Shown here: positions 43,203 to 50,201 of the stretch, in pieces | Numbering within the stretch: the stretch's first letter is position 1 | Layout: each line of letters starts with the position of its first letter | Source of the DNA: Cryobacterium sp. PH31-L1 | GTDB taxonomy: Bacteria; Actinomycetota; Actinomycetes; Actinomycetales; Microbacteriaceae | Assembly (NCBI RefSeq): GCF_030063145.1 | Contig: NZ_JASISM010000001.1 | Location: 558,001-622,000 of the forward strand | Direction of reading: 5' to 3' | Length of the DNA: 64,000 nucleotides | Notes under the pieces: model-generated | What the model was told of the DNA's origin: nothing | Seen by the model: the letters and a program-made list of their open reading frames with translations, nothing else | Database searches by the model: none | Program-made: the position numbers and the translations under genes

Positions 43203-43511
43203 GTGGTGCTGCTCGACGGCCGCGTTATCGTTGCCCACAGCGCCGCCTTCGACGTCACAGCAGGACGACCTCGTGCTGCTCGACGCCTCGAGAAGATTCG
43301 CAACGTGGCCCTGGTGGGCCGCTCGGACGCCGGGACTATGCTCGCGCAAGCGCTGCTCGTGGCCACCGGCGCCCTCACCCGCATGGGCTCCATTCTCGCC
43401 GGCAGCACCGTGAGCGACTCCGACCCAAGCGAGATCCACCAGCAACGCTCCGTGACGCTGTCGGTCCTGCCGCTGTCGCTCGGTGACATCAAAGTGAACC
43501 TGCTCTCACGC
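43203..43511 (+). pseudogene. Mosaic of gene fragments, mainly the N-terminus of an EF-G-like GTPase
   Basis: From 43290 the frame encodes EKIRNVALVGRSDAGTMLAQ, then ALLVATGALTRMGSI, STVSDSDPSEIHQQRSVTLS and IKVNLL. These are the first about 70 residues of an EF-G-like translation GTPase. The P-loop is destroyed (GRSDAGTM in place of G-x-SGAGKTT), and similarity ends at IKVNLL where DTPG should follow. Before it, 43203-43253 encodes LLDGRVIVAHSAAFD, which resembles exonuclease motif II, the domain missing from the gene at 41922. No intact gene is present. Confidence 0.7.
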
Positions 43512-43521
43512 GAGCTCAGTC

Positions 43522-44748
43522 TTAACGTTCTCCTGCCGCAAAAGCCCCGGACATCAGGTCGATCTCGCTCTCAGCAATGCCAAGCAGGCGCGCTTCGGCG
43601 GCCCAACCGGAGACCGCATCGGCAATCTGAGCGAGGACCACCCGGGGGTTGCGCACCCGAAAATAGGGCGCCACGTCTAGCAGCATGTCGGTGTTTGCCG
43701 TGTAGGTGTCGAAGTCGATGGCGGTCGACAGGTGTTTGGTCCCTGGTGTGGGATTGGGGTTGAGATCGAACGCCGGCGACAGATTCCAACTGCCTTCGGA
43801 GTCGGACCGTAGAAAGCCATGATTCCGAAGATGATCGTCGGTATTGGAGATCAGGATGGAAAATGCTATCCGCCGCCACAGCTCGTTGAGCTCACTCGTA
43901 GCCGACGACGATGACTGTTCGATGACCTCGGCGATTTCCAAATAGCTGCGCCGCTCACCGTCGACCGCTTCGAGCATGGTCATCGCGCTCGCGTATCCGA
44001 TTCGGTGTGACTCCTGCCGATCGAACCGATTGAGGAGGAGCACGTTTCGTCCGGCAACGTTCATCAACTCGTGACGCGGTGTGTTGATGCCGGCGCGGGA
44101 CGCGAGAGTGAGGGATAGGTGCTCCCAGGCCATGACATCCCATTCGTCACTGCCCACGCGTGGGAATTTCGCTATCAACAGTTCACCGCGACCGTTTACG
44201 ACGGCCGCCTTTGGACGTGCGCCTCCGATCGAGCTTCCGGCACCCAACAGCAAGCGCAAAGCTTCGTCATCCGGGTTTTCACTCTCCACCGATTCGACGG
44301 CACGGAGCAGTCGCGACAGGTCAACGAGGTGTGGCACACTCCCGGCCTCTTCGGCTTGCCAGGCAGCGGCGTCAGGCATGCGGAATCGAATGGCTCCTTG
44401 GCGCAGGTCATCCCTGACGCCGAGGGTGAAGTCGAGTTCGCCGAAACTGCGCTCAGTGACACCATTTCTGGAAGCGCGACGGCGTTCCGACCGTTCGAGG
44501 AGTCGCCGCCCCCACCTGTCAGGAGCGCAGTCGGTGAATGCGCCGAACAGGCTATGACCATCCGTTGTATTGAACGCGCCCGACGACATCGGAAGGGCAG
44601 GATCGAGAGAGTAGGCGCCCGGCTTTGCCAGATACTCAGGTGTGTAGGCGAAGGTGGCACTCTCGGATCCCCGTCGACGGTGTGAATAGACGGTTCCGGC
44701 CCGCACGTCGGAGCCGTTCAGTTGTACCCACACTTCGGCGTCAGTCAT
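43522..44748 (-). CDS. hipA: HipA-family serine/threonine kinase toxin
   Basis: 408 aa from ATG 44748. HipA features: N-terminal GAFNTTDGHSLFGAFTDCAP followed by DRWGRRLL, the ATP-site region GAGSSIGGARPKAAV, RNVLLLNRFDR, the catalytic-loop motif ILISNTDDHLRNHGFL and the metal-binding LSPAFDLNPNP. HipA kinases phosphorylate tRNA synthetases and induce dormancy. The start overlaps the end of the HipB gene by 8 bp. All kinase motifs look intact, so it is probably active. The gene's 3' end abuts the EF-G-like fragment. Confidence 0.9.
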   Translation of the reverse strand: MTDAEVWVQLNGSDVRAGTVYSHRRRGSESATFAYTPEYLAKPGAYSLDPALPMSSGAFNTTDGHSLFGAFTDCAPDRWGRRLLERSERRRASRNGVTERSFGELDFTLGVRDDLRQGAIRFRMPDAAAWQAEEAGSVPHLVDLSRLLRAVESVESENPDDEALRLLLGAGSSIGGARPKAAVVNGRGELLIAKFPRVGSDEWDVMAWEHLSLTLASRAGINTPRHELMNVAGRNVLLLNRFDRQESHRIGYASAMTMLEAVDGERRSYLEIAEVIEQSSSSATSELNELWRRIAFSILISNTDDHLRNHGFLRSDSEGSWNLSPAFDLNPNPTPGTKHLSTAIDFDTYTANTDMLLDVAPYFRVRNPRVVLAQIADAVSGWAAEARLLGIAESEIDLMSGAFAAGER

Positions 44749-45073
44749 GAGACACCCGTTTTGGCGTGCTTTGTCGCACCCGCTGCGGCAGAATCTCTTC
44801 GGATCGGAGCCGGCCCAGATCGCTGCGGTACGGGTCGGCACTCGAGACGATCGTGTCCATGATTCCGAGGGCTCGGAAGATGCGCAGCGTTGTTTCCAGG
44901 CTGACGCCGCCGTTGCCGGATTCCAGTTTGGCGAGGGTGCCCCGGCTGACGCCGGCCCTGTCGGCGACCTGCTCCATGGTCAAGCCAAGAAGCTTGCGCC
45001 AGGTTTGAGCGTCGGCTCCGAGTTCGCGGATGGCGCGACGAACGGGAATGGGTGTCCGTCGCTTCTCTGGCAC
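44741..45073 (-). CDS. hipB: HipB-like Xre-family antitoxin
   Basis: 110 aa from GTG 45073 with AAAGGAGG upstream. The Xre helix-turn-helix is WRKLLGLTMEQVADRAGVSR followed by GTLAKLESGNGGVSLETTLR. A C-terminal extension of about 35 residues (SADPYRSDLGRLRSEEILPQ) is longer than in E. coli HipB and may contact HipA. It represses the operon and neutralises HipA. A GTAAAC-N9-GTTTAC inverted repeat spans its ribosome site. Confidence 0.88.
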   Translation of the reverse strand: MPEKRRTPIPVRRAIRELGADAQTWRKLLGLTMEQVADRAGVSRGTLAKLESGNGGVSLETTLRIFRALGIMDTIVSSADPYRSDLGRLRSEEILPQRVRQSTPKRVSHD

Positions 45074-45077
45074 GGCG

Positions 45078-45098
45078 GTAAACCTCCTTTATGTTTAC
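45078..45098. promoter_or_regulatory. Operator at the hipBA ribosome site
   Basis: GTAAAC (45078-45083) and GTTTAC (45093-45098), perfect arms with a 9-bp spacer, enclose the AAAGGAGG ribosome site of hipB on the minus strand. Binding by HipB would block both transcription and access to the site. Confidence 0.6.
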
Positions 45099-45351
45099 TA
45101 GAATACACATTACAAATGATAATGCGCAGACAAACGAGCATTAAATACGAATGAAAATAACACCAACCAGACAGGGCGTGTAAAACTCCGCGACCCCCGG
45201 GCTGAGCCGATTTCATCGACCGTGGTCAGCGTCAATGTCATTGACGGCCAATCCGGTCGACCGTCCTGCGGCCCGTTGGGTTCTCCTCCACAGGCCTGAC
45301 TCTTTTCGTGTTGTGCACAGGAACACTTGATCACGGAGGGGCTAGGAACTC

Positions 45352-45512
45352 TCGGTTGCACCACGATCATCGTGCGGATGACCCTCGAATCGCTGCAGAG
45401 CCTGCCATCACAAGATCCATCGAGAAGGCTGGGACGTGGTTGTGACAGACAACGTTGTGTACTTTATTCCACCCGCCACCGTCGACCCAAGGAGAACTCC
45501 GCGCCGGTGCGG
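45352..45512 (+). pseudogene. Decayed C-terminus of an HNH (DUF222-type) endonuclease
   Basis: From 45403 one frame encodes CHHKIHREGWDVVVTDNVVY followed by FIPPATVDPRRTPRR, the usual end of actinobacterial HNH endonucleases (C-x-x-HH-x-x-H...GW...IPP...DP-x-R-x-PR). Just upstream, LHHDHRADDP appears in another frame, so the HNH core has lost frame. The rest of the gene is absent. It lies in the 528-bp gap between hipB and the TetR gene; 45110-45340 of that gap shows nothing recognisable. Confidence 0.65.
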
Positions 45513-45601
45513 ACTCCGAAGGGACACGACGGCCCGCATCTCAGGCGAGAGAGATGAACGCGGCCGGGTGCGTGCTCTCGCTCACGGCGGGAGTGCCGAT
45601 T

Positions 45602-46189
45602 CTAGAGGCTGGTCGGTCGGGGCCACCAGCCCGGCATGAGGTCAGCGATCGCCGCAGCGTAGGCGGCGGCATCCGTGCGGTTCGATGCCGACCAGTATTC
45701 GATCGATCCGACCAGGCCGCCGCTGATGAACGCAGCCGCGCTCTCGTTGTCGACGGCGGTCGCGATGCCCTGCTGGCTCCAGCTGTTCATCGCAGTGAGG
45801 GCGCGGTCACGCATGCGCTCGGTGAGGTGGACGCGAAAACCCGACCCGACCGGCGAGGTGAACAAGGCGCGGTAGACGGGGCGTCTCGTCGCCACGTGCT
45901 CGAGGAGCTGCCGCAGGGATGCGGCGTAGGCGGTGCTGATCGATTCAGGGGTGCCGGCTCTCGCCGGATCGATGTCGACGCGGGCGATCGAGTCAAGTTC
46001 ACCCACGAAAAGTGCCGCCGCGAAGCTCACCACGTCGGGGGAGTGGCCGTAGAAGGTGGTGCGGTGCACCCCCGCTTCCCGGCAGAGGCCGGCGACAGTG
46101 ATGCTGTTGAGGTTGGTGCTGTCGAGCAGTCGCAGCAGGGCTTCAGTCAGCGCTTGGCGGGTGCGCGCCATGCGTGGATCAATCTTCAT
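45602..46189 (-). CDS. TetR-family transcriptional regulator
   Basis: 195 aa from ATG 46189 (GGAGGAG upstream). Helix-turn-helix: TRQALTEALLRLLDSTNLNS, ITVAGLCREAGVHRTTFYGH. The C-terminal domain is of the TetR_C_33 kind (VYRALFTSPVGSGFRVHLTE). It follows the SDR gene in the same direction with 86 bp between, so the pair is likely an operon controlled by this protein through the palindrome at 47112. Confidence 0.87.
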   Translation of the reverse strand: MKIDPRMARTRQALTEALLRLLDSTNLNSITVAGLCREAGVHRTTFYGHSPDVVSFAAALFVGELDSIARVDIDPARAGTPESISTAYAASLRQLLEHVATRRPVYRALFTSPVGSGFRVHLTERMRDRALTAMNSWSQQGIATAVDNESAAAFISGGLVGSIEYWSASNRTDAAAYAAAIADLMPGWWPRPTSL

Positions 46190-46275
46190 GGCGGCTCCTC
46201 CGTTATTCGCTATCGGCTCAGTGCTCGGGGCCGAAGGGGGTGACCGATGCCGTGATGCGCCGGTCACCGTGCCGA

Positions 46276-47016
46276 TCAGCTTGTGTAGTGTGACAGTCCG
46301 GCGGTTTCTCCGCCATCCGCAATGAACTCAGCTCCGGTGGAGAAGCTGGACTCGTCGCTGGCGAGGAACAAAATGAGGTTGGAGATCTCTTGCGGCTCGC
46401 CCGCGCGGTGCAGAGCCACGTGGTTCTGAGACTGGTCGAGCCCCTCGGTCATCGGGGTCTTGATGACGCCGGGGTGCACCGAGTTGACCCGCACGTTGTA
46501 CTGGCCGAGGTCGAGCGCTACCGATTTGGTGAGGCCGCGCAGGCCGAACTTCGTGGCGGTGTAACCGGGCAGAGCCTCGTAACCTTGGATGCCTGCAGTC
46601 GAAGCGATGTTGATGATTGAGCCGGCCTTCGACTTGATGATCTCAGGAACGGCCGCCTTGATGCCGAGGAAGGGGCCGGTGAGGTTGATCGCCAGGATCG
46701 CGTTCCACGCGTCGATCGTGTAGTCGGCAATCGGGCCGAAGTTGGCGATGCCAGCGTTGTTGACCAATACGTCCAGTCCGCCGAAATCGGTGACAGCCAG
46801 TGCCACGGCGGCTTCCCAATCTTCGAACTTCGTTACGTCGAGGTGAATGAAGCGAGCGGAGTCCCCGATTTCTGCGACAAGGGCGGCGCCTTCCGCGTCG
46901 AGGATGTCGCCGATGACAACCTTCGCTCCCTCTTTCGCAAGCAGCCGAGCGTGCGAGGCGCCCATTCCGCGTGCTCCACCACTGATGAGTGCGACTTTTC
47001 CTGTGACACGAGCCAT
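46276..47016 (-). CDS. Short-chain dehydrogenase/reductase
   Basis: 246 aa from ATG 47016 (AGGAGG upstream). Classical SDR: cofactor loop ALISGGARGMGASHARLLAK, acidic VIGDILD favouring NAD(H), LDVLVNNAGIANFG, and the catalytic Ser-Tyr-Lys in NIASTAGIQGYEALPGYTAT with K in TATKFG. The sequence is close to 3-alpha/20-beta-hydroxysteroid dehydrogenases in pattern, but the substrate is not determined. Paired with a TetR regulator downstream. Confidence 0.9.
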   Translation of the reverse strand: MARVTGKVALISGGARGMGASHARLLAKEGAKVVIGDILDAEGAALVAEIGDSARFIHLDVTKFEDWEAAVALAVTDFGGLDVLVNNAGIANFGPIADYTIDAWNAILAINLTGPFLGIKAAVPEIIKSKAGSIINIASTAGIQGYEALPGYTATKFGLRGLTKSVALDLGQYNVRVNSVHPGVIKTPMTEGLDQSQNHVALHRAGEPQEISNLILFLASDESSFSTGAEFIADGGETAGLSHYTS

Positions 47017-47111
47017 GTGAATCCTCCTGTTGTCGATTGAAGACTGCGGGGCGGGCGTGGCATCGGCGGAATCTGATTCTGTAGGTCGAATCACGTTTCC
47101 CCGTCAGTATC

Positions 47112-47131
47112 TATTCTACTAGTGTCGAATA
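47112..47131. promoter_or_regulatory. Palindrome upstream of the SDR-TetR operon
   Basis: TATTC-x-AC-N4-GT-x-GAATA gives 14 of 20 symmetric positions, 96 bp before the SDR start. Size and symmetry fit a TetR operator. Confidence 0.4.
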
Positions 47132-47261
47132 AGTTTCTGGGAGATGCCGGTGTGTGATCCGCACGACTGTCTGCGCCGCGCGACGTTGACACCTTCGGTA
47201 CTGGGAGTCGCGGCGGTGCAGCGGTACTCGGTGGTTGACCTGCCTCAGAAGTCAGCGCGCG

Positions 47262-47636
47262 TTAGGGCGTGTCGACGATCTGCTTGCCGAGGGGCATGAG
47301 TGCGACCGGGATCAGCTTGAAGTTGGCGATGCCGAAGGGGATGCCGATAATCGTCACGCAGAGCGCGATGCCGGAGAGCAGGTGTTCGAGGGCGATCCAC
47401 CAGCCGGCCAGAATGACCCAGACGACATTGCCGAAAAGTGACGCGGCACCAGCACCCGGGGCGTCGACCACGGTCTTACCGAACGGCCAGAGCGCGTAGA
47501 CGCCGATGCGAGCCGCGGCGATTCCCCAGGGGATGGTCACGATGAGAATGCACATGATGGCGGCAGCGAGCATGTAACCGAGGAACAGCCAGAAGCCGGA
47601 AAGCACGAGCCAGATGATGTTGAGGAGGGTCTTCAT
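47262..47636 (-). CDS. yccF: YccF-domain inner-membrane protein
   Basis: 124 aa. Duplicated YccF/DUF307 domain: IIWLVLSGFWLFLGYMLAAA, IVTIPWGIAAARIGVYALWP and the second copy VVWVILAGWWIALEHLLSG, TIIGIPFGIANFKLIPVALM. The repeated (I/T)IP-(W/F)G-IA and WP/MPLGK-x-(V)VD motifs are characteristic. Multi-pass membrane protein of unknown role. ATG 47636; divergent from the DUF3253 gene. Confidence 0.9.
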   Translation of the reverse strand: MKTLLNIIWLVLSGFWLFLGYMLAAAIMCILIVTIPWGIAAARIGVYALWPFGKTVVDAPGAGAASLFGNVVWVILAGWWIALEHLLSGIALCVTIIGIPFGIANFKLIPVALMPLGKQIVDTP

Positions 47637-47708
47637 GGTGGCACTATTCTCTCAGGTGGCTGCCGCCGGGTACGGCACGATCCCCGTTCTGCGGGCAAGA
47701 TGGTCGTC

Positions 47709-48119
47709 ATGGCCCACCGTCAACGACACCCAGCCGAGGCTGACCCCGCAATGGACCGGGCGCAGAAGACCTGCGCATCGTGCGGGCGCCGCATTGAGTG
47801 GCGCGCCAAGTGGGCCCACAATTGGGATTCGGTGAAGTACTGCTCGGCAGCGTGCCGGTCACACGGGGTCAGCAAGACAGACCTGCAGCTCGAAGCGACC
47901 ATCGCGGCGCTGCTTCAGGCTCGCGCGCACGATGCCACGATCTGCCCGTCGGATGCGGCGCGGGCAATCGGCGGCGAGGAGTGGCGCGACCTGATGGAGC
48001 CCGCCCGCCGGGCCGCACGACGCATGGTCGCCCGCGGCGAATTACAGATCACCCAGGGCGGCGTGGTGGTCGACCCGTCAACCGCCAAGGGCGCGATTCG
48101 GTTGCGAACGCCGCGCTAA
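47709..48119 (+). CDS. DUF2256/DUF3253 protein with zinc-ribbon motif
   Basis: 136 aa from ATG 47709 (47751 is an alternative). The N-terminal part has CASCGRRIEWRAKWAHNWDS and KYCSAACRSHG, a four-cysteine zinc site of DUF2256 type. The C-terminal part (IAALLQARAHDATICPSDAA, RAIGGEEWRDLMEPARRAAR and GELQITQGGVVVDPSTAKG) is DUF3253, a winged-helix-like module. Function unknown. 27 bp before the next small gene. Confidence 0.82.
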   Translation: MAHRQRHPAEADPAMDRAQKTCASCGRRIEWRAKWAHNWDSVKYCSAACRSHGVSKTDLQLEATIAALLQARAHDATICPSDAARAIGGEEWRDLMEPARRAARRMVARGELQITQGGVVVDPSTAKGAIRLRTPR

Positions 48120-48146
48120 GCGTTACCACTAGGAGGAGCGATCGAC

Positions 48147-48422
48147 ATGACAGTGACCTGCGTCATGATGGTCTCGGAGGACGGCTACGCGGCGGGCGTG
48201 AATCAGAGCCTTCAGCATCCGCTTGGAGAAGGCGGCGACCGACTGGCCCGCTGGCGGTTTGAGCGGCCCGACGAGAACGCCGCTGAAATCGCCGCCATTG
48301 CGACCGCGGTGCTGCGCGCCGGCGAGCCGTTGTTGGCGGGACTGGACGACCTCAAGCTTGAGAAGCTCAGCTCAGTTGAGCGGCAACTGGTCACCCACGT
48401 GACTTATCGGGTGGCGCGCTGA
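48147..48422 (+). CDS. Truncated RibD/DHFR-like reductase N-terminus with foreign tail
   Basis: 91 aa from ATG 48147 (AGGAGG near 48131). Residues 1-42 match the start of RibD C-terminal/dihydrofolate-reductase-like enzymes (SEDGYAAGVNQSLQHPLGEG and DRLARWRF). The remaining 50 residues (NAAEIAAIATAVLRAGEPLL and LSSVERQLVTHVTYRVAR) do not resemble that family, which normally continues for another 140 residues. It is either a remnant fused to another sequence by deletion or a short chimeric gene still translated. I lean to remnant because several neighbours are also truncated. Confidence 0.45.
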   Translation: MTVTCVMMVSEDGYAAGVNQSLQHPLGEGGDRLARWRFERPDENAAEIAAIATAVLRAGEPLLAGLDDLKLEKLSSVERQLVTHVTYRVAR

Positions 48423-48435
48423 GCGGGCTGCGCTG

Positions 48436-48750
48436 CTAGTCCAGTTGCAGTGCGAGGCGCAGCGCATCGTCGATGCTTTCGAGTTCTTCCCGGCTGACGT
48501 GTCCCACGAGCACGCCGAGACGTTCCGGCGCGACAGCGGATGTCTGCTCGACGAGCACCTGTGTCAGTTCGCCACCGATCGAAATGGTGGGGCGAAAGCT
48601 TCTGGGCCGAGCGGAACGGGACGTCGGGGCCACCAGGACGGTCGACAGCATGAGATCGTCGGACTGCAGGATGACCGCGAAACGCTCATCAGTTTGTTCG
48701 TGGCCACGCGTGCCCCGTGCTGCGCGCAACCGGTGGATGTCACCACGCAC
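48436..48750 (-). CDS. mazF: MazF/PemK-family endoribonuclease toxin
   Basis: 104 aa from GTG 48750, overlapping the antitoxin end. MazF landmarks: RGDIHRLRAARGTRGHEQTD, RFAVILQSDDLMLSTVLVAP, FRPTISIGGELTQVLVEQTS and RLGVLVGHVSREELESIDDA. MazF toxins cut single-stranded RNA at short sites. Order is antitoxin then toxin, the usual arrangement. Confidence 0.87.
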   Translation of the reverse strand: MRGDIHRLRAARGTRGHEQTDERFAVILQSDDLMLSTVLVAPTSRSARPRSFRPTISIGGELTQVLVEQTSAVAPERLGVLVGHVSREELESIDDALRLALQLD

Positions 48751-48970
48751 GCAGGTCGTCCATGTCACTGAGCACGGCTCGGCTTTCTGCGAGGTCGGCA
48801 GCGTCAGTCAGCAGAGCGGTGGACTCACGCCGCATAAGGTCACGCCGTTTCTGGCGTGCAGCGTCGAGCAGGGCCTGACGAATCGCGGCAGAGACTGTTG
48901 CGCCGTCGGCCGTGAGCTCATCGAGAGCCTGTTGCGTGAGTTCGTCGGTGCGAAAGTTGACTATGGCCAT
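48740..48970 (-). CDS. mazE: MazE-like antitoxin
   Basis: 76 aa from ATG 48970. An N-terminal ribbon-helix-helix-like DNA-binding part (AIVNFRTDELTQQALDELTA, DGATVSAAIRQALLDAARQK) is followed by a C-terminal toxin-binding tail (TALLTDAADLAESRAVLSDM). It overlaps the MazF gene by 11 bp. The fourth toxin-antitoxin module within 13 kb. Confidence 0.82.
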   Translation of the reverse strand: MAIVNFRTDELTQQALDELTADGATVSAAIRQALLDAARQKRRDLMRRESTALLTDAADLAESRAVLSDMDDLRAW

Positions 48971-49057
48971 GAAACGAGCGTAGTACGACATGTAAGACAC
49001 CGCTAGAACTGGTCGTCATGCATCAACGCGCTCCCGCCATACGTGGGACCATGACGC

Positions 49058-49510
49058 ATGTCCAACTTCGGGAACGAGATCGTCTATCAGGCCGTGCAGC
49101 AGGACAACTGGTGGCTCAATGGCGGCGGTTGGCTCGTGTTGGCCCTGGTAAATGCGGGCCTGGCCGAACAGAAGAACCGTTCCCGCTGGAACTGGTTCGT
49201 GATCTCGCTGTTTCTCGGACCCGTTGCTACGTTCCTCATCGTGGTCTGGGCGCCGGTGACCCAGCCGCCACTCGAACTACGAAATCCGTTTGAGAAGGCC
49301 GACGGCCGCTATCTCACCCTGGCCCTGCTGTCCCTGCTGATCACGGCCGGTGCGCTGACCTTCCTCGTGGCCGGGCAAACCTGGTACACGTGGTGGATCA
49401 GCGGTGTCGGCGCTGTGGCCGTCGTCGTCTTCTTCCTGCTCTTCCTGCGTGCCCGTGCCAAGCGGATGGCTGCGCGAGCGCACGCCTACGCCGCCTCCGA
49501 CGAGCGTTAG
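49058..49510 (+). CDS. Membrane protein of unknown function
   Basis: 150 aa. Hydrophobic segments: GGGWLVLALVNAGLA, WFVISLFLGPVATFLIVVWA, LTLALLSLLITAGALTFLVA and WISGVGAVAVVVFFLLFL, then a basic tail (RARAKRMAARAHAYA). Predicted three to four passes. No family recognised. The start ATG 49058 has no strong ribosome site. Divergent from the MazEF pair. Confidence 0.65.
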   Translation: MSNFGNEIVYQAVQQDNWWLNGGGWLVLALVNAGLAEQKNRSRWNWFVISLFLGPVATFLIVVWAPVTQPPLELRNPFEKADGRYLTLALLSLLITAGALTFLVAGQTWYTWWISGVGAVAVVVFFLLFLRARAKRMAARAHAYAASDER

Positions 49511-49597
49511 GGCGCACCGGACGAAACGCCACACCGACCGCGACGCGGTGTCTGGGAGCTCGCCCTGAGCATCCGTTTGGATAGGTCGCTCGCGGGC

Positions 49598-49627
49598 ATC
49601 GTTCGGTATCGTTGAGTATCGTTCGCA
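49598..49627 (+). promoter_or_regulatory. Three tandem 10-bp repeats before the PadR gene
   Basis: ATCGTTCGGT, ATCGTTGAGT and ATCGTTCGCA follow each other without gaps; ATCGTT recurs every 10 bp, one helical turn. They end 21 bp before the PadR ATG and include -10-like GTATCGTT elements. Likely a binding array for the PadR regulator itself. Confidence 0.55.
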
Positions 49628-49648
49628 CTTCATAACAAGGAGGCAATC

Positions 49649-50197
49649 ATGGGCAATTCATACCCAACCGGCGGATTCAACGCCAGCAACATGGACGGCA
49701 TCTGGCAGGCGATGGAGCAGTTCCGCTCCCGCTTCGAGAAGCAATCGAGCACCGGTACCCGCGCCGGTCGCGGCGAGGTGCGCACCGCGGTGCTCGCGCT
49801 GCTCGCTGAGCAGCCGATGCACGGCTACCAGATCATCCACGAGATCGAGGAGCGCAGCGGCGGCAGCTGGAAGCCCAGCGCAGGCTCGGTCTATCCCACG
49901 CTGCAACTGCTTGCTGACGAGGGCCTGATCAGCGCCGAAGAGAGTAACGGTCGCAAGATCTACTCGCTCACCGATGCCGGACGTGAGGCTGTCGCTGACA
50001 CCGACACCAGCGCGCCGTGGGAAGCTTCCGCGTCGACCGGTGGCCGCAGCCACGCTGCACTGCCCAAGGCCGGCATCGAGCTTGCACAGGCTGCCGCCCA
50101 GGTAGGGCGCACCGGTTCGCCCGAGCAAGTCACAGAGGCCGTGGCCGTTCTCGACGAGGCGCGTCGCAAGCTCTACTCGATCCTCGCCCAGGACTGA
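49649..50197 (+). CDS. PadR-family transcriptional regulator
   Basis: 182 aa from ATG 49649 with AAGGAGG upstream. A Gly/Asn-rich 45-residue start precedes the PadR winged helix: GEVRTAVLALLAEQPMHGYQ, IIHEIEERSGGSWKPSAGSV, YPTLQLLADEGLISAEESNG and RKIYSLTDAGREAV. The C-terminal dimerisation part (LPKAGIELAQAAAQVGRTGS) is followed by a helix. It probably represses its own operon, which includes the AarF kinase gene 4 bp downstream. Confidence 0.9.
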   Translation: MGNSYPTGGFNASNMDGIWQAMEQFRSRFEKQSSTGTRAGRGEVRTAVLALLAEQPMHGYQIIHEIEERSGGSWKPSAGSVYPTLQLLADEGLISAEESNGRKIYSLTDAGREAVADTDTSAPWEASASTGGRSHAALPKAGIELAQAAAQVGRTGSPEQVTEAVAVLDEARRKLYSILAQD

Positions 50198-50201
50198 CCG
50201 G

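Noticed and set aside
45311-45319. TTGTGCACA as a DnaA box or origin signal
   Set aside because: Single imperfect copy, with no cluster, AT-rich unwinding region, or dnaA/dnaN genes nearby.
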